64,000 bases of DNA from an uncultured Clostridia bacterium (lineage in GTDB: Bacteria; Bacillota; Clostridia; Christensenellales; Borkfalkiaceae), in assembly GCA_934271735.1 (NCBI GenBank), contig CAKQSB010000001.1:1-64000 (forward strand), written 5' to 3'. The first letter of the stretch is position 1. Each line of letters starts with the position of its first letter. The notes under the pieces were generated by a model, which did not search any database, had not been told where the DNA came from, and saw nothing but the letters and a program-made list of their open reading frames with translations. Below, piece after piece: positions 7,546-15,865 of this stretch. Both the position numbers and the translations under genes were made by a program.

Positions 7546-9660
7546 TTACTTGTCCTCCTCGCCGTCGCATTTATACAACGAATTTATAAAATAACTGTTT
7601 TGCTGTTTTAGTTCTGATACTGTTGCCTTCACTGCGAAATATTCCGCGTAATCGTTTAGCCCAACCTTTGTTTTCCGAGCCTGCTCGTTGAAATAGTCCG
7701 AAAAACAATCGGTCGAAAATCTTCTGTTATAAATCTTTCGGTTACACAAATAATACTTTTGTTTCTTTTTCTTTCCGTCCTGCGTTCCTCGTTCTTTTTC
7801 AATTTTTAATATCGAATACCCATATAAATTGTAGTTTACGGCATTACGATTATACAGCCACGCCGCGACCTTCTTAAACGCATAAATTAGTAGTGTATTG
7901 TCGCCTCTTTTAAAGCGAAAGTCCTCGTATAAGTCGATAAACCGCTTATAAACCCATTCAATAAACATTTCTTCAAGCGTGTAAAACGGGAGTGAAATAT
8001 ACTGCTCGGAGCAGTCTCGAATATGAATTATATCGCATAAATCTCTCGCATCCGACCCCCAACTTTCGGGGCGTTGCTCGTCAGTAAATACCTTTATAAA
8101 CGGGAAATTGTCTATCGTTGCAGAGTGCCGACACATTTTGAGCCACGAGTTAAAAAGGTCGTTTTTCTGATTAGTTTCGCCCGTTATTTTCTTTACCTCT
8201 TTCAATTCGAGATTGTTACAACGCTCCTTGCCTATTTCAGTTATAAGGATTATTCCGAACTCGAAAGAGCCTGTGTTTTTATTGTTTTCGATTACTTTTC
8301 GTCCGAGCCGTAAGGTATCAAAATCAAGGATATGTGAAAATCGACCGCCCGTTTCTTTACCGAAAAAAGACAAATTCCATAGCGGAAAATTTCCGAGCGA
8401 AATTTGTTCGTTCGTTTCCCGAACGGAGTAATTGCTTACTATCAGACTGCTTTCTATAACGTAAATAAAATACAACATCGCGTAGGTGGATAGCACGTCG
8501 AAAATATCTTCTTTATACAAACCATTGCCGTATGTGATCGGATATTTTTCCGTATCGTAACCATATAATTGTAAAACGGAATTTCTATGTTTTTCATACC
8601 GTTTTTGCTTCTTTTCTATCCATATTTTTATTGTTGCAAGGTTATAAATTACCCTGTATCGCATACAGATTTTTATTTCGTCCTCGAACAATATCCATGG
8701 AAAATACGGAAATTTCATATCCGCGATTTGAAGCCTTTTCAACGCTTCTTGCCGAAACATTACTTCCTGAGATAATGCCATATCCGTAATAAGGGTCGTT
8801 TTGCGTTTTCCCATCGAACCGCATGACATTGAAACTATCGGCAGTTCGTTTATGAAGCCACAGTTTCGAGCCTCGAAATGTTTTAATTTGCTCAATGCTC
8901 GGCTTTTACGAATTTTATTCCATATAAATAAACCAACAATTACAAACACCCACGGCGGAATTGTTTTCAGTATTACCTGCAAATCTATAACAAGTTTTGC
9001 TACCTGTATAAACACGCCGGGGGCATCGAAAGAGATCGCGAAATAGAAATAAAATGATAGCAACGAAACAATTATGCTTACGAGGTTCAAATTGAGTAGC
9101 CAGATCGCAATCCACGTTATCCAAATATACTTTTTAGGCTTAATAAACTCAACAAGTCCTTGTATAAGTCGATAAACAGGCAAAAACACTTTATTATTGG
9201 AAAACAAAACAACCTTTAAAGGCTTAGTGTTTTCCCCGTGTTTCGTGTTTGTTTCCGAGTAAATCCTCTTCACTACAAACCACAATGCAATAAGGCACGG
9301 CATAAGAAGGACAATCCCTTTGCTTATCTTTTCCGCACCGACTCTTAAATTTGCAAGCCACGAATTGAAATTGTCCTTGCTTATAAATATCATAAAGAAT
9401 TTCGCTATTTGCTGTTTATACTCATCCGCTGTTGTAGGCAAATATCCGCTCGCTTTGAAAACATTCGAGAACCCGTTTACGGTTGGCGTGATATTGCTTT
9501 CGCCTTTAAAAATAAGGCTGAAATAATACGCCACGCTAAACCCGAAATCTTTTATTGTTTCCCAAAGTCTTAAATACGAACTTCTGAAAACAAATGCTCC
9601 GAGAATTACGGTCGTTACCGTAACGATAACGACCGCAACAATATTAAACGCTTTCTTCAT
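7546..9660 (-). CDS. Membrane-anchored P-loop ATPase, Zot/coupling-protein-like
   Basis: A 704-residue protein. The N-terminal 260 residues hold one membrane segment (about 8-28), an exported stretch, and three to four more segments (about 110-130, 180-225, 235-255). A cytosolic ATPase follows. The Walker A loop GSMGKRKTT (about residue 280) has Arg where Gly is usual. A Walker-B-like strand GIILITEIGK and a downstream DEQRPESWGSDAR block resemble the glutamine/arginine sensor of FtsK-HerA, Zot and VirD4-type motors. Such ATPases extrude filamentous phage (gene I/Zot) or pump DNA. Unlike M13 gene I protein, membrane segments come before the ATPase. The start at 9660 is chosen because AAGGAA lies 10 bases upstream; a GTG three codons earlier is too close to it. 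Two TATAAGTCGAT words lie within. Confidence 0.7.
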   Translation of the reverse strand: MKKAFNIVAVVIVTVTTVILGAFVFRSSYLRLWETIKDFGFSVAYYFSLIFKGESNITPTVNGFSNVFKASGYLPTTADEYKQQIAKFFMIFISKDNFNSWLANLRVGAEKISKGIVLLMPCLIALWFVVKRIYSETNTKHGENTKPLKVVLFSNNKVFLPVYRLIQGLVEFIKPKKYIWITWIAIWLLNLNLVSIIVSLLSFYFYFAISFDAPGVFIQVAKLVIDLQVILKTIPPWVFVIVGLFIWNKIRKSRALSKLKHFEARNCGFINELPIVSMSCGSMGKRKTTLITDMALSQEVMFRQEALKRLQIADMKFPYFPWILFEDEIKICMRYRVIYNLATIKIWIEKKQKRYEKHRNSVLQLYGYDTEKYPITYGNGLYKEDIFDVLSTYAMLYFIYVIESSLIVSNYSVRETNEQISLGNFPLWNLSFFGKETGGRFSHILDFDTLRLGRKVIENNKNTGSFEFGIILITEIGKERCNNLELKEVKKITGETNQKNDLFNSWLKMCRHSATIDNFPFIKVFTDEQRPESWGSDARDLCDIIHIRDCSEQYISLPFYTLEEMFIEWVYKRFIDLYEDFRFKRGDNTLLIYAFKKVAAWLYNRNAVNYNLYGYSILKIEKERGTQDGKKKKQKYYLCNRKIYNRRFSTDCFSDYFNEQARKTKVGLNDYAEYFAVKATVSELKQQNSYFINSLYKCDGEEDK
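7928..7938 (+). repeat. TATAAGTCGAT word, copy 4
   Basis: In the ATPase gene. The coding strand reads ATC.GAC.TTA.TA (encoding IDLY), a third reading frame. Confidence 0.85.
9163..9173 (+). repeat. TATAAGTCGAT word, copy 5
   Basis: In the ATPase gene, coding frame CGA.CTT.ATA (RLI), different from copy 4 in the same gene. Confidence 0.85.
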
Positions 9661-9766
9661 ATGTATCACTTTCCTTAACCACTTTGCAGGTGTGCGAAAC
9701 GTAGCCGAGAAATAACAGACAAACTATAAGAATAACCACCGCAATGATTCGTTTAATCTTTTTCAT
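9644..9766 (-). CDS. 40-residue single-pass membrane peptide
   Basis: A very short gene hidden between the spike-like protein and the ATPase. It encodes 40 residues: a Lys/Arg-rich start (MKKIKR), a membrane helix of about 17 hydrophobic residues (IIAVVILIVCLLFLGYV) and a short charged tail. Its ATG lies in the last codons of the upstream gene and its stop lies inside the first codons of the ATPase gene, so the three are chained by overlaps. The ribosome site is weak (GAGAAAAG), as expected for coupled translation. Size, topology and position match the tiny virion-cap or coat proteins of filamentous phages (32-50 residues), but no sequence likeness is claimed. Confidence 0.6.
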   Translation of the reverse strand: MKKIKRIIAVVILIVCLLFLGYVSHTCKVVKESDTYEESV

Positions 9767-11177
9767 TCTTTTCTCGCCGCTCCTTACATTTTTCCTTTGA
9801 CGATTTTATTAGTTTTATTATTTCCGAAACGAGTTTTATAGGCAACGAAACTATAAAAATTACTGCGTTCAGAACATAAGGTAACAATGGGGCGAGTAAA
9901 ACAAGAAGCAATACAAAAAGTATAAGGTAAATAATACCTTTCCCCGTTGCGTTCGGCTCGACTTTTATATCCGTACTGTTCGATGGTTCGGTGCTACCCG
10001 TTTGCTTGTTGTCTATCACGCCTAAGTTATAAGTTATTCCGTCCGTTTCAAACTTCAATCGCAAAATCGTGACGTTACCGACCATAGTCGTTTCCGCATG
10101 GTAATACGTTGCCGCTCCCATTCCGCTTCTCGGGGATTTGTCATAACTCGTTTCGGTAAATCTCAACACCCACTTTTTGCCTTTCAAGTCGTTTAACGCC
10201 TCGTCCGTGAGTTTGCTTGAAACCTTAGAGTTCAGAACCGCCCCGTAATAGACCGTCGTTCTGTCCTCGGTTTTTACGAAATCGTCAACCGACTGTATTC
10301 TATCCCATTTATACGTACCCGCAAAGAATCCACCGCCTGTACGCTCAACTTTATCCGTGTATTTCAGATACGCGTAATTATCCGTTTTGCTGTCTCCGAA
10401 CTTTATATTAAACGGACTGTCCTCGGTGAAAAAATCATAAGAGGCTTTCTGAGTTGTATAGTAAACATCCGCTTCAAAAAGTTTATCTATTTTTTTATCC
10501 GTATTGAATGCGACAAAGTGACTATCGCACGCTCCCACTCCCGTAAAAAATTTCCACCCGTCGGGATAACGTACAAAGCCTACGAATTTATCCGTAACTA
10601 CAATCGTCTCGATGTCTATACAATTCACATACGGTTTGCCGTTTATTTCGCCGAAACAATACTGCTTATTAACAGCGTAATTTACCTCGTTAATCGTGTT
10701 ATTGCCCGACTTCTCATCTCCGATGTCCGCGTCGAACGGACGGTAAATCGAACTTATTGCGTAATACCTTACAAGGTCTTTTTTTACCTCAAAGTTCATC
10801 ACTTTATACTTAAACAACGTTTCCTCGAAATTTAAAAGTTCCAGCGAATAATTGAAAAAACTTATATCGTCGTTTATCGTGGTGGAGATATTTATTGACG
10901 AAGCATTGACCTTATCTCCGCTCGGTTGGTAGACGTAAACAAACAGTTCTTTATCCGCGCTTTCAGCGAGTTGAATTATTTGTAACGAGTAATTTTTTGC
11001 GTTTGAAGGATAGTTCGCAGCATTGAAAGAAGCGTCCTTACCCAAATCTTCGATCACGCCCGAAGCCGTTTTCTCATTCTCGTTCTCGGCAGCCACAGCC
11101 GAAAAACTCTGCGCTCCCGTGAGGAAAACGCAGAGCGTAACAATTAAAACGGCTATTCGATTTAAAATGCTTCTCAA
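9753..11177 (-). CDS. Exported protein with C-terminal membrane anchor, pIII-like topology
   Basis: A 474-residue protein with a signal peptide (about 1-30, cut near AVAA-EN), a large extracellular part of beta-rich appearance, a Ser/Thr/Glu linker, then two adjacent hydrophobic segments (about 408-450) and a Lys/Arg/Glu-rich cytosolic tail. This is the topology of filamentous-phage adsorption proteins: exported head, C-terminal anchor in the membrane before release. The start is a TTG overlapping the previous gene's stop (TTGA). There is no ATG in frame nearby, so coupling to the upstream gene is inferred. Domains could not be named. A host-derived membrane protein is the alternative. Confidence 0.65.
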   Translation of the reverse strand: MRSILNRIAVLIVTLCVFLTGAQSFSAVAAENENEKTASGVIEDLGKDASFNAANYPSNAKNYSLQIIQLAESADKELFVYVYQPSGDKVNASSINISTTINDDISFFNYSLELLNFEETLFKYKVMNFEVKKDLVRYYAISSIYRPFDADIGDEKSGNNTINEVNYAVNKQYCFGEINGKPYVNCIDIETIVVTDKFVGFVRYPDGWKFFTGVGACDSHFVAFNTDKKIDKLFEADVYYTTQKASYDFFTEDSPFNIKFGDSKTDNYAYLKYTDKVERTGGGFFAGTYKWDRIQSVDDFVKTEDRTTVYYGAVLNSKVSSKLTDEALNDLKGKKWVLRFTETSYDKSPRSGMGAATYYHAETTMVGNVTILRLKFETDGITYNLGVIDNKQTGSTEPSNSTDIKVEPNATGKGIIYLILFVLLLVLLAPLLPYVLNAVIFIVSLPIKLVSEIIKLIKSSKEKCKERREKNEKD

Positions 11178-11737
11178 ATCACAAGCCTTGCGGGAGATAT
11201 TACAATCTCCGCTTCGGGGTTCGGCACTTTAAATCCTATCCTGATTGTGGCTTTGTCGGATTCGGCGGTGATTACGAGCGTAAATAAATCTTCATCCGGT
11301 ACGGTTTTCCTGTCGTAGTCCACCTTTGTATCGGGGTTCTTGCTTTGCAAAACCGAATATAAATTTCCGACCGTTTCGACGGTAAAATCGTCGCCCGTTT
11401 TTGTTATAACGAAACAATCTGTAAAATCTTCTTCGCCTGTAAACTCGCATTTTTTACCGTCAACGAAGTATGTAAAATCGCTTTTCGCGGACAAAATCTG
11501 TACGGTATAATTCTTTCTATCCAAAGATAAAAACTTGACTTTGCATTTTAAAGGCTTGTCCTTTTCAAGCAAATATCCGCCCGCAGACGAAGCGACTTTA
11601 TCTCCGTTTATATCGACGTAAAAACTCTTAGGGCTTTCGGTAAAACCGTTTGTAATGAACACGGCGAAGCCTATCGCAAGCACCGCAACCAGCAAAATGA
11701 CAACATACGTTATGATTTTTATCGTACTGTTCTTCAT
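11174..11737 (-). CDS. Exported protein with N-terminal membrane helix
   Basis: A 187-residue protein with a short charged N-terminus, one strong membrane helix (about 8-28) that serves as signal anchor, and an extracellular beta-rich domain. The family is not recognised. GAGGTGAG lies before the ATG. It overlaps the next gene by 4 bases and follows the Ig-like lipoprotein by 8 bases. It is part of the secreted-protein block of the leftward operon, so a virion or cell-surface role is likely but unproven. Confidence 0.7.
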   Translation of the reverse strand: MKNSTIKIITYVVILLVAVLAIGFAVFITNGFTESPKSFYVDINGDKVASSAGGYLLEKDKPLKCKVKFLSLDRKNYTVQILSAKSDFTYFVDGKKCEFTGEEDFTDCFVITKTGDDFTVETVGNLYSVLQSKNPDTKVDYDRKTVPDEDLFTLVITAESDKATIRIGFKVPNPEAEIVISPARLVI

Positions 11738-11745
11738 GGCTCACC

Positions 11746-13272
11746 TCACATAAAAAATCTTATGGTTTTGCTTGCCCGCGAGGATGAATCGTAGATACGC
11801 ACGGAGAAGTAACAGGACTTTATAAGCGTCTGATTTTCCGTCGCCTTTGCTTCATAATCCGTTCCGTATGTCGTGCCGAATTCATCGTAGAAAACATAAC
11901 GATCGGTATATGTTGTGGAATATCCGTCGGAACTGCTTGTCGCATAATAATCTTCGAGCGTTTTATCGCCCGTAGTTATTATGAGTTTGCCGTTCTCGAT
12001 TTTCGCCGAGGTGATAAACTTGTCCGCAATCGCGCTTATCTGTTTTTTCGCGATATCGCTGAAAGAAGTCATTTCCGACGAAGCGACTTCCGTTCCGAAG
12101 TACGCGCTGCCGCTCCCGCTCACCTTCGCCGTTAAAACGGGCGACTCTATGTTTTCCGTTACGATATCGAAAGTGTAAGTTTTCTTCGGTTCGAGCGTGT
12201 AAAACTCTCCACGTTCGGTTGTGGTGGTAGAAGTTAAATCCGACGTAACGCTCAACTTTGCCGCGGGCGCGTCTACGAAAAATAGTTTTATCTTCTTTTC
12301 AAGCCCGCTTATTTTATCTTTAATATTAATATAGAAGTACGCCGACTTTATAAGGTTCACGTTTTCCGCAGACTTCGCTTTGAAATCCTTATCTGCAATT
12401 AAATCAAACTCGTCCTCGTAAACATAACGTTTATAATACGTCGTTCCGTAACCGTCGGAAACGCTGCCCTCGTAGAAATCTTCGAGTTTCATATCGCCCG
12501 TTTTTACGGTTAAAGTGTTGCCGCTTATGGTTGCGGAAGTTATAAACTTGCTCGCCAAATCATTCAGGGCGATCTTCTCGAAATCACCAAAATTCGTCGT
12601 GTCGGCGGAAGCATACTCCGTACCGAAATAAACTTCACCCTCGCCGCCTGTGGTTATAACGTATTCGGGATCTTGCACGCTGTTAAAAACGTTGGATAAA
12701 TTTATATCAAACGTAAACGTTCTTTTCGGATAGATTTCGTAATACTCGCCGCGTTCGGTAGATGTTTTCTTAACGGCTTTTGTAGTGAAATCCATACTCG
12801 TGGCTTTGCCGACGAAAAGAATATCGCACGTTCCTTTTATGTCCGTACCTCTCGCCGTCGCGGTTAAAATCGCCTTACTGTCGCGAAACGCCGCGAAACA
12901 ATTTATGTACACAGACTTGTCCGTATTTCCAAATTTCGTCACCGTCAGATATTTGCTTATGTTCTCCGATTTCAACTTCGCGTCCGACGCCCATTTCAAA
13001 TCCCAATCGAGGGTAACGTTGCTCGCGTCCGCAGGTTCTACGGTTGCGGAAACTATATACGACGCCAGCGCCGAACTGTTTTCTACTGCCGCAAGTTCGG
13101 ATATCGCGAGTTTCACTCCGTCATTTGTAACGTTCGTAAGAGCCATAACCGACTTTTCCTCTTTTTCTGCCGTTTCCCCGCAGGAAACCATTCCCGCAAA
13201 CGCAAAAATAACAATGAAAAGTAGGGCTATAAGTCGATTAACGGCATATTTTATATTATTTTTGTTATTCAT
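11746..13272 (-). CDS. Lipoprotein with two tandem ~150-residue repeats
   Basis: A 508-residue protein with a lipoprotein signal peptide (hydrophobic to residue 30, lipobox MVSC-G), an Ig-like N-terminal domain (about 40-160), then two copies of an unrecognised beta-rich module of about 150 residues. Both copies carry TERGE[YF]Y..PK.T[FY]TFDI, YFGTE.AS, KFITSA, a TGD..LED[FY]Y motif, DGY.TTY and a closing LIKS.YF strand. The bioinformatic family is unknown to me. AAGGAGTTG precedes the ATG. Tandem duplication of a surface module is typical of adhesins and of spike proteins under host-range selection. One TATAAGTCGAT word overlaps the signal-peptide codons. Confidence 0.7.
   Translation of the reverse strand: MNNKNNIKYAVNRLIALLFIVIFAFAGMVSCGETAEKEEKSVMALTNVTNDGVKLAISELAAVENSSALASYIVSATVEPADASNVTLDWDLKWASDAKLKSENISKYLTVTKFGNTDKSVYINCFAAFRDSKAILTATARGTDIKGTCDILFVGKATSMDFTTKAVKKTSTERGEYYEIYPKRTFTFDINLSNVFNSVQDPEYVITTGGEGEVYFGTEYASADTTNFGDFEKIALNDLASKFITSATISGNTLTVKTGDMKLEDFYEGSVSDGYGTTYYKRYVYEDEFDLIADKDFKAKSAENVNLIKSAYFYINIKDKISGLEKKIKLFFVDAPAAKLSVTSDLTSTTTTERGEFYTLEPKKTYTFDIVTENIESPVLTAKVSGSGSAYFGTEVASSEMTSFSDIAKKQISAIADKFITSAKIENGKLIITTGDKTLEDYYATSSSDGYSTTYTDRYVFYDEFGTTYGTDYEAKATENQTLIKSCYFSVRIYDSSSRASKTIRFFM
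13228..13238 (+). repeat. TATAAGTCGAT word, copy 6
   Basis: In the signal-peptide region of the tandem-repeat lipoprotein, coding frame CGA.CTT.ATA (RLI). Confidence 0.85.
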
Positions 13273-13282
13273 TTCAACTCCT

Positions 13283-13573
13283 TCAAAAAATAATTTCCGT
13301 TTCGTTCAAGACGATTCTTTCGACTTTCTTCGTCGGTTTTGTTCCGCTTTCGGGCAGAGAGGAAACCGATTCCGATTCTTTCTCAGAGCCTTTTACGGAT
13401 TCTTTTTCAGAACCGGTTTCTACTTCAGCCGTCTTACTTTCTGAATACTGCTCGCTTTCGCTCACGCTTTCTTTCCCCGAATCGCTCGGAGTATGTTTTA
13501 CCACCACGGACAGAGTGAAAAGAACAAGCAAAACCGCAACGAAAATCGTCAGAACTTTCTTTAAAAAATTCAT
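13283..13573 (-). CDS. Small membrane-anchored protein, Ser/Glu-rich
   Basis: A 96-residue protein with an N-terminal membrane helix (about 5-26), a low-complexity Ser/Glu/Lys stretch (about 30-75) and a C-terminal tail KKVERIVLNETEIIF. The tail is nearly the same as the last residues of the protein encoded just upstream (SVEKIVLDQTELVF), which is striking because the two proteins are otherwise unrelated. GAGG lies 6-7 bases before the ATG. Its family is unknown. Such a short extended exported protein could be a linker or minor virion component. Alternatively it is the residue of a larger Ig-like gene whose first strand survives at the C-terminus. Confidence 0.65.
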   Translation of the reverse strand: MNFLKKVLTIFVAVLLVLFTLSVVVKHTPSDSGKESVSESEQYSESKTAEVETGSEKESVKGSEKESESVSSLPESGTKPTKKVERIVLNETEIIF

Positions 13574-13584
13574 AACCGCCTCGG

Positions 13585-14628
13585 TTAATTATTCCCGCCG
13601 AATACAAGTTCGGTCTGATCGAGAACAATCTTTTCAACGCTCTTTTGTCCGGTAAGCGCGGAAACATCAAGATTGAAAGTAAATGAGGTTAAAACTTCAT
13701 CGCCATTTTTAAACCTGAATACAGCCGCATTTGTCTTGGCGGTAGTTACCGTTTCGATAAGCGAATTTTTCTGCGCCGCAGTATATCCGTTTATCATATT
13801 CTTATTGAAAAGATTGTTTAAACTAAACGTATCGCCATCGATATCGATCTCAAATGGTTCGCCCGAGTTTTCTTTTATCTCGTTCATTTTTTTTGCAATC
13901 TGAGCCCCATACGAAACGTGAAGTTTTGTAGGCATAGCAATTTCTGAATCATCAAGCGCCACCGTATAGATAAGAGATTTTCTCGCCACACACTGTACGC
14001 TTAACGGGCTATCCGTTTCAAAATCCGCATATAGCATACCACGTTTTGTATCCGTGTTAGTCACAGGATTTTTCCCTGTCTGACTGAGTTTTACAATGTA
14101 TCCGGTAAACTGCTGTTTATAGTCCACCGTGCAAGACGCCGAAGCCTCGGGATTATCTCTCGAAGTAACGGTTATTTTTATCTGCTCGCCGAAAGCCTCT
14201 TTGCAAGTTATCGTGGCAGTCAACGCGCCGTCCGTCGTGGGTTCTGCCGTGATATAATTTGTAGCGGTTTTGCCGCTCGCCCAAGCAGATGAAGCGTTTA
14301 CAAATGCGACAGTCCAATCAACGGCTTTATTAGCCGCATCGTCGGGCGTGATAGTCGCGACTACGTTCACCGTCGTTTTCATATCGTCGGACGTTTCAGT
14401 CTTTGCAGGCGTTTGCGAAACAAGCATTGCAATCGGAAGATTATGGAAAACTCCGTCGTTCATTTTGTTGCCTTCGTTATCAGAAACGATATCCTCTTTC
14501 GGCATAACAATGTCCGCCGTCGGGTTTTTATCAGGCTTTTTCAAGCCTATGCCTACGCCTAAGCCGATCGCCGCCAAAGCAAACGTTCCGCTTAAAATTA
14601 TTGATAAAATTTTGTTTCTTTTCTTCAT
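13585..14628 (-). CDS. Exported Ig-like protein
   Basis: A 347-residue protein with a signal anchor (about 8-30), a Pro-rich spacer, then Ig-like (Big-type) beta domains: a VNVVATITPDDAANKAVDW strand pair and a TVTSRDNPEASASCTVDY ending typical of bacterial Ig-like folds. The second half is unassigned. It ends with SVEKIVLDQTELVF plus four residues, a tail shared with the next protein. The start is the ATG at 14628, 6 bases after AAAGGAGA. A longer frame back to 14760 runs through a strong hairpin and overlaps the previous gene, so it is rejected. The hairpin just upstream (14649-14687) may set its expression level. Confidence 0.7.
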   Translation of the reverse strand: MKKRNKILSIILSGTFALAAIGLGVGIGLKKPDKNPTADIVMPKEDIVSDNEGNKMNDGVFHNLPIAMLVSQTPAKTETSDDMKTTVNVVATITPDDAANKAVDWTVAFVNASSAWASGKTATNYITAEPTTDGALTATITCKEAFGEQIKITVTSRDNPEASASCTVDYKQQFTGYIVKLSQTGKNPVTNTDTKRGMLYADFETDSPLSVQCVARKSLIYTVALDDSEIAMPTKLHVSYGAQIAKKMNEIKENSGEPFEIDIDGDTFSLNNLFNKNMINGYTAAQKNSLIETVTTAKTNAAVFRFKNGDEVLTSFTFNLDVSALTGQKSVEKIVLDQTELVFGGNN

Positions 14629-14644
14629 TTTTTCTCCTTTTTTT

Positions 14645-14690
14645 TCGGGAAGCCGACCACCTAAAAAATGAAGCAGGCTTCCCGTTTTGT
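14645..14690. repeat. Hairpin in the 5' leader of the Ig-like gene
   Basis: CGGGAAGCC pairs with GGCTTCCCG across a 21-base loop. On the transcribed (minus) strand the stem is followed by A-rich sequence and the ribosome site, so it is not a terminator in that direction. It may protect the mRNA 5' end after processing. Read on the plus strand it resembles a terminator. Confidence 0.6.
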
Positions 14691-14695
14691 TATTT

Positions 14696-15166
14696 TTATT
14701 TGTTTTTGTAAGTAACGGTAACGAGTTCCGCGTACTTAGAAAGTTCGTTACCTTTGACAATTCCGTCCTCGTCGGCGGTAGGGGTTATCATTATCCGAAA
14801 ATACTTAGCGCCATCGGGGAAAGTGCCTCTATAAGTCGATGATTGAGCATTTGTCTTTGACATCAACTCTTTGTCCGAGCCGTAAAAGAACAGAGTGTAA
14901 GTCACGTTCGCGCCCTTATCCATCTCGATTTTTACCTCGTTCAACGGATAAAGATTTTTGGTATGTATCGCCGTTTTTGTTTCCGCATCGATCTTACCTT
15001 CGTCGTCTATAACGCCAACCGCGTAAGCAGAACTCCCGAGAGTTTTAATTCTCTCGACGTCCTTCGTGTTATACGCGATGGCGCATATACCGACCGCAAG
15101 CAGAAACATTAAAACGGCTTCGACTACCCACTTTACCGTGTCCCGATTTATTCGTTTGCCGTTCAT
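14696..15166 (-). CDS. Exported protein with N-terminal membrane helix
   Basis: A 156-residue protein with a basic N-terminus (NGKRINRDTVKW), one membrane helix (about 13-32) and an extracellular domain of about 120 residues that looks like a beta sandwich. The region from VTYTLFFYGSDKELMS to the FRIMI strand resembles carbohydrate-binding or discoidin-type strands only in general pattern. Family not recognised. TAAGGTAAGG lies before the ATG, 4 bases after the previous stop. One TATAAGTCGAT word lies inside. Confidence 0.68.
   Translation of the reverse strand: MNGKRINRDTVKWVVEAVLMFLLAVGICAIAYNTKDVERIKTLGSSAYAVGVIDDEGKIDAETKTAIHTKNLYPLNEVKIEMDKGANVTYTLFFYGSDKELMSKTNAQSSTYRGTFPDGAKYFRIMITPTADEDGIVKGNELSKYAELVTVTYKNK
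14830..14840 (+). repeat. TATAAGTCGAT word, copy 7
   Basis: Inside the 156-residue exported protein gene, coding frame TCG.ACT.TAT (STY). Confidence 0.85.
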
Positions 15167-15170
15167 AGCC

Positions 15171-15563
15171 TTACCTTAAAAGCATATTCATAAGCGACTG
15201 ATCGGACTTGCGGAACGGTTTTATAGCGCACTCGTAATCGATTCCGTCCTCGTCAACCGACACGACAGCGTAAGTGTTACCTTTTAAAACATGACCTCTG
15301 TCGTCCTTAATCTCATAGGGCTTTAATACAAGGTCGGCAGACATCGCGTTATCGAACACGATATCCAACACCCTGAATCCGCCGTTATCGGGCGGAACTA
15401 CCGCAATACGAACCTCTCTGCCGCGAATTACGCCTTTTATGAAGTACGAAAAATAGGTTTTATCGTCCTTCGTATAGGTTTCTCTTTCGACTTTAATTTT
15501 CTTTTCTTCGGGTTTGACTTCTGCCTTTTCCCCGATTTTGCCTTGAACTTTTTTCTCTTCCAT
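15171..15563 (-). CDS. Hypothetical soluble protein
   Basis: A 130-residue protein with a charged, Glu/Lys-rich N-terminal third and a compact beta-rich C-terminal part (strands around FSYFIKGVIRGREVRIAVVP and FRVLDIVFDNA). It has no signal peptide or membrane helix. The family is unknown. It sits between a basic protein and the exported-protein block. A small beta-barrel protein at this position could be the single-strand DNA-binding protein a rolling-circle element would need, but this is a guess from size and fold appearance only. GAGGTAAAAAG lies before the ATG. Confidence 0.65.
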   Translation of the reverse strand: MEEKKVQGKIGEKAEVKPEEKKIKVERETYTKDDKTYFSYFIKGVIRGREVRIAVVPPDNGGFRVLDIVFDNAMSADLVLKPYEIKDDRGHVLKGNTYAVVSVDEDGIDYECAIKPFRKSDQSLMNMLLR

Positions 15564-15571
15564 TTTTCTTT

Positions 15572-15865
15572 TTACCTCTCTTTTTTAGTTTTGGATTTAG
15601 ACTTTTTGTTTCCTATCTGTCTGGAAATTATTGTTGCTTCTTCTTTGGTTTTACCCTCGGCGAGAGCCTTTTTGTACTTATACAGACCGGCGGAGTCCGA
15701 TTGCGCCTGTAAATAGCCCGACCTCATACCCGCTTCGTAGTCTGTCAATTCTTTGCCTTCTTTTTCGCCGTGCTGATGGACTTTCGCTTTTCTTTCCTCG
15801 GCGTAACTCTTAGCACGCTTGGAAGGAATACTCCACCTACGCTCGGTGTTATAATCTTTTGCCAT
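15572..15865 (-). CDS. Small basic hypothetical protein
   Basis: A 97-residue strongly basic protein with Lys-rich ends and a central helical segment (EAGMRSGYLQAQSDSAGLYK). There is no membrane segment. The Lys tail (KKSKSKTKKER) suggests nucleic-acid contact. AAAGAGGTAG lies before the ATG, 8 bases ahead of the following gene in the operon. Family not recognised. Confidence 0.65.
   Translation of the reverse strand: MAKDYNTERRWSIPSKRAKSYAEERKAKVHQHGEKEGKELTDYEAGMRSGYLQAQSDSAGLYKYKKALAEGKTKEEATIISRQIGNKKSKSKTKKER

Noticed and set aside
14629..14760. N-terminal extension of the Ig-like protein to 14760
   Set aside because: The extension passes through a hairpin and overlaps the previous gene, while AAAGGAGA and a signal anchor mark the ATG at 14628.
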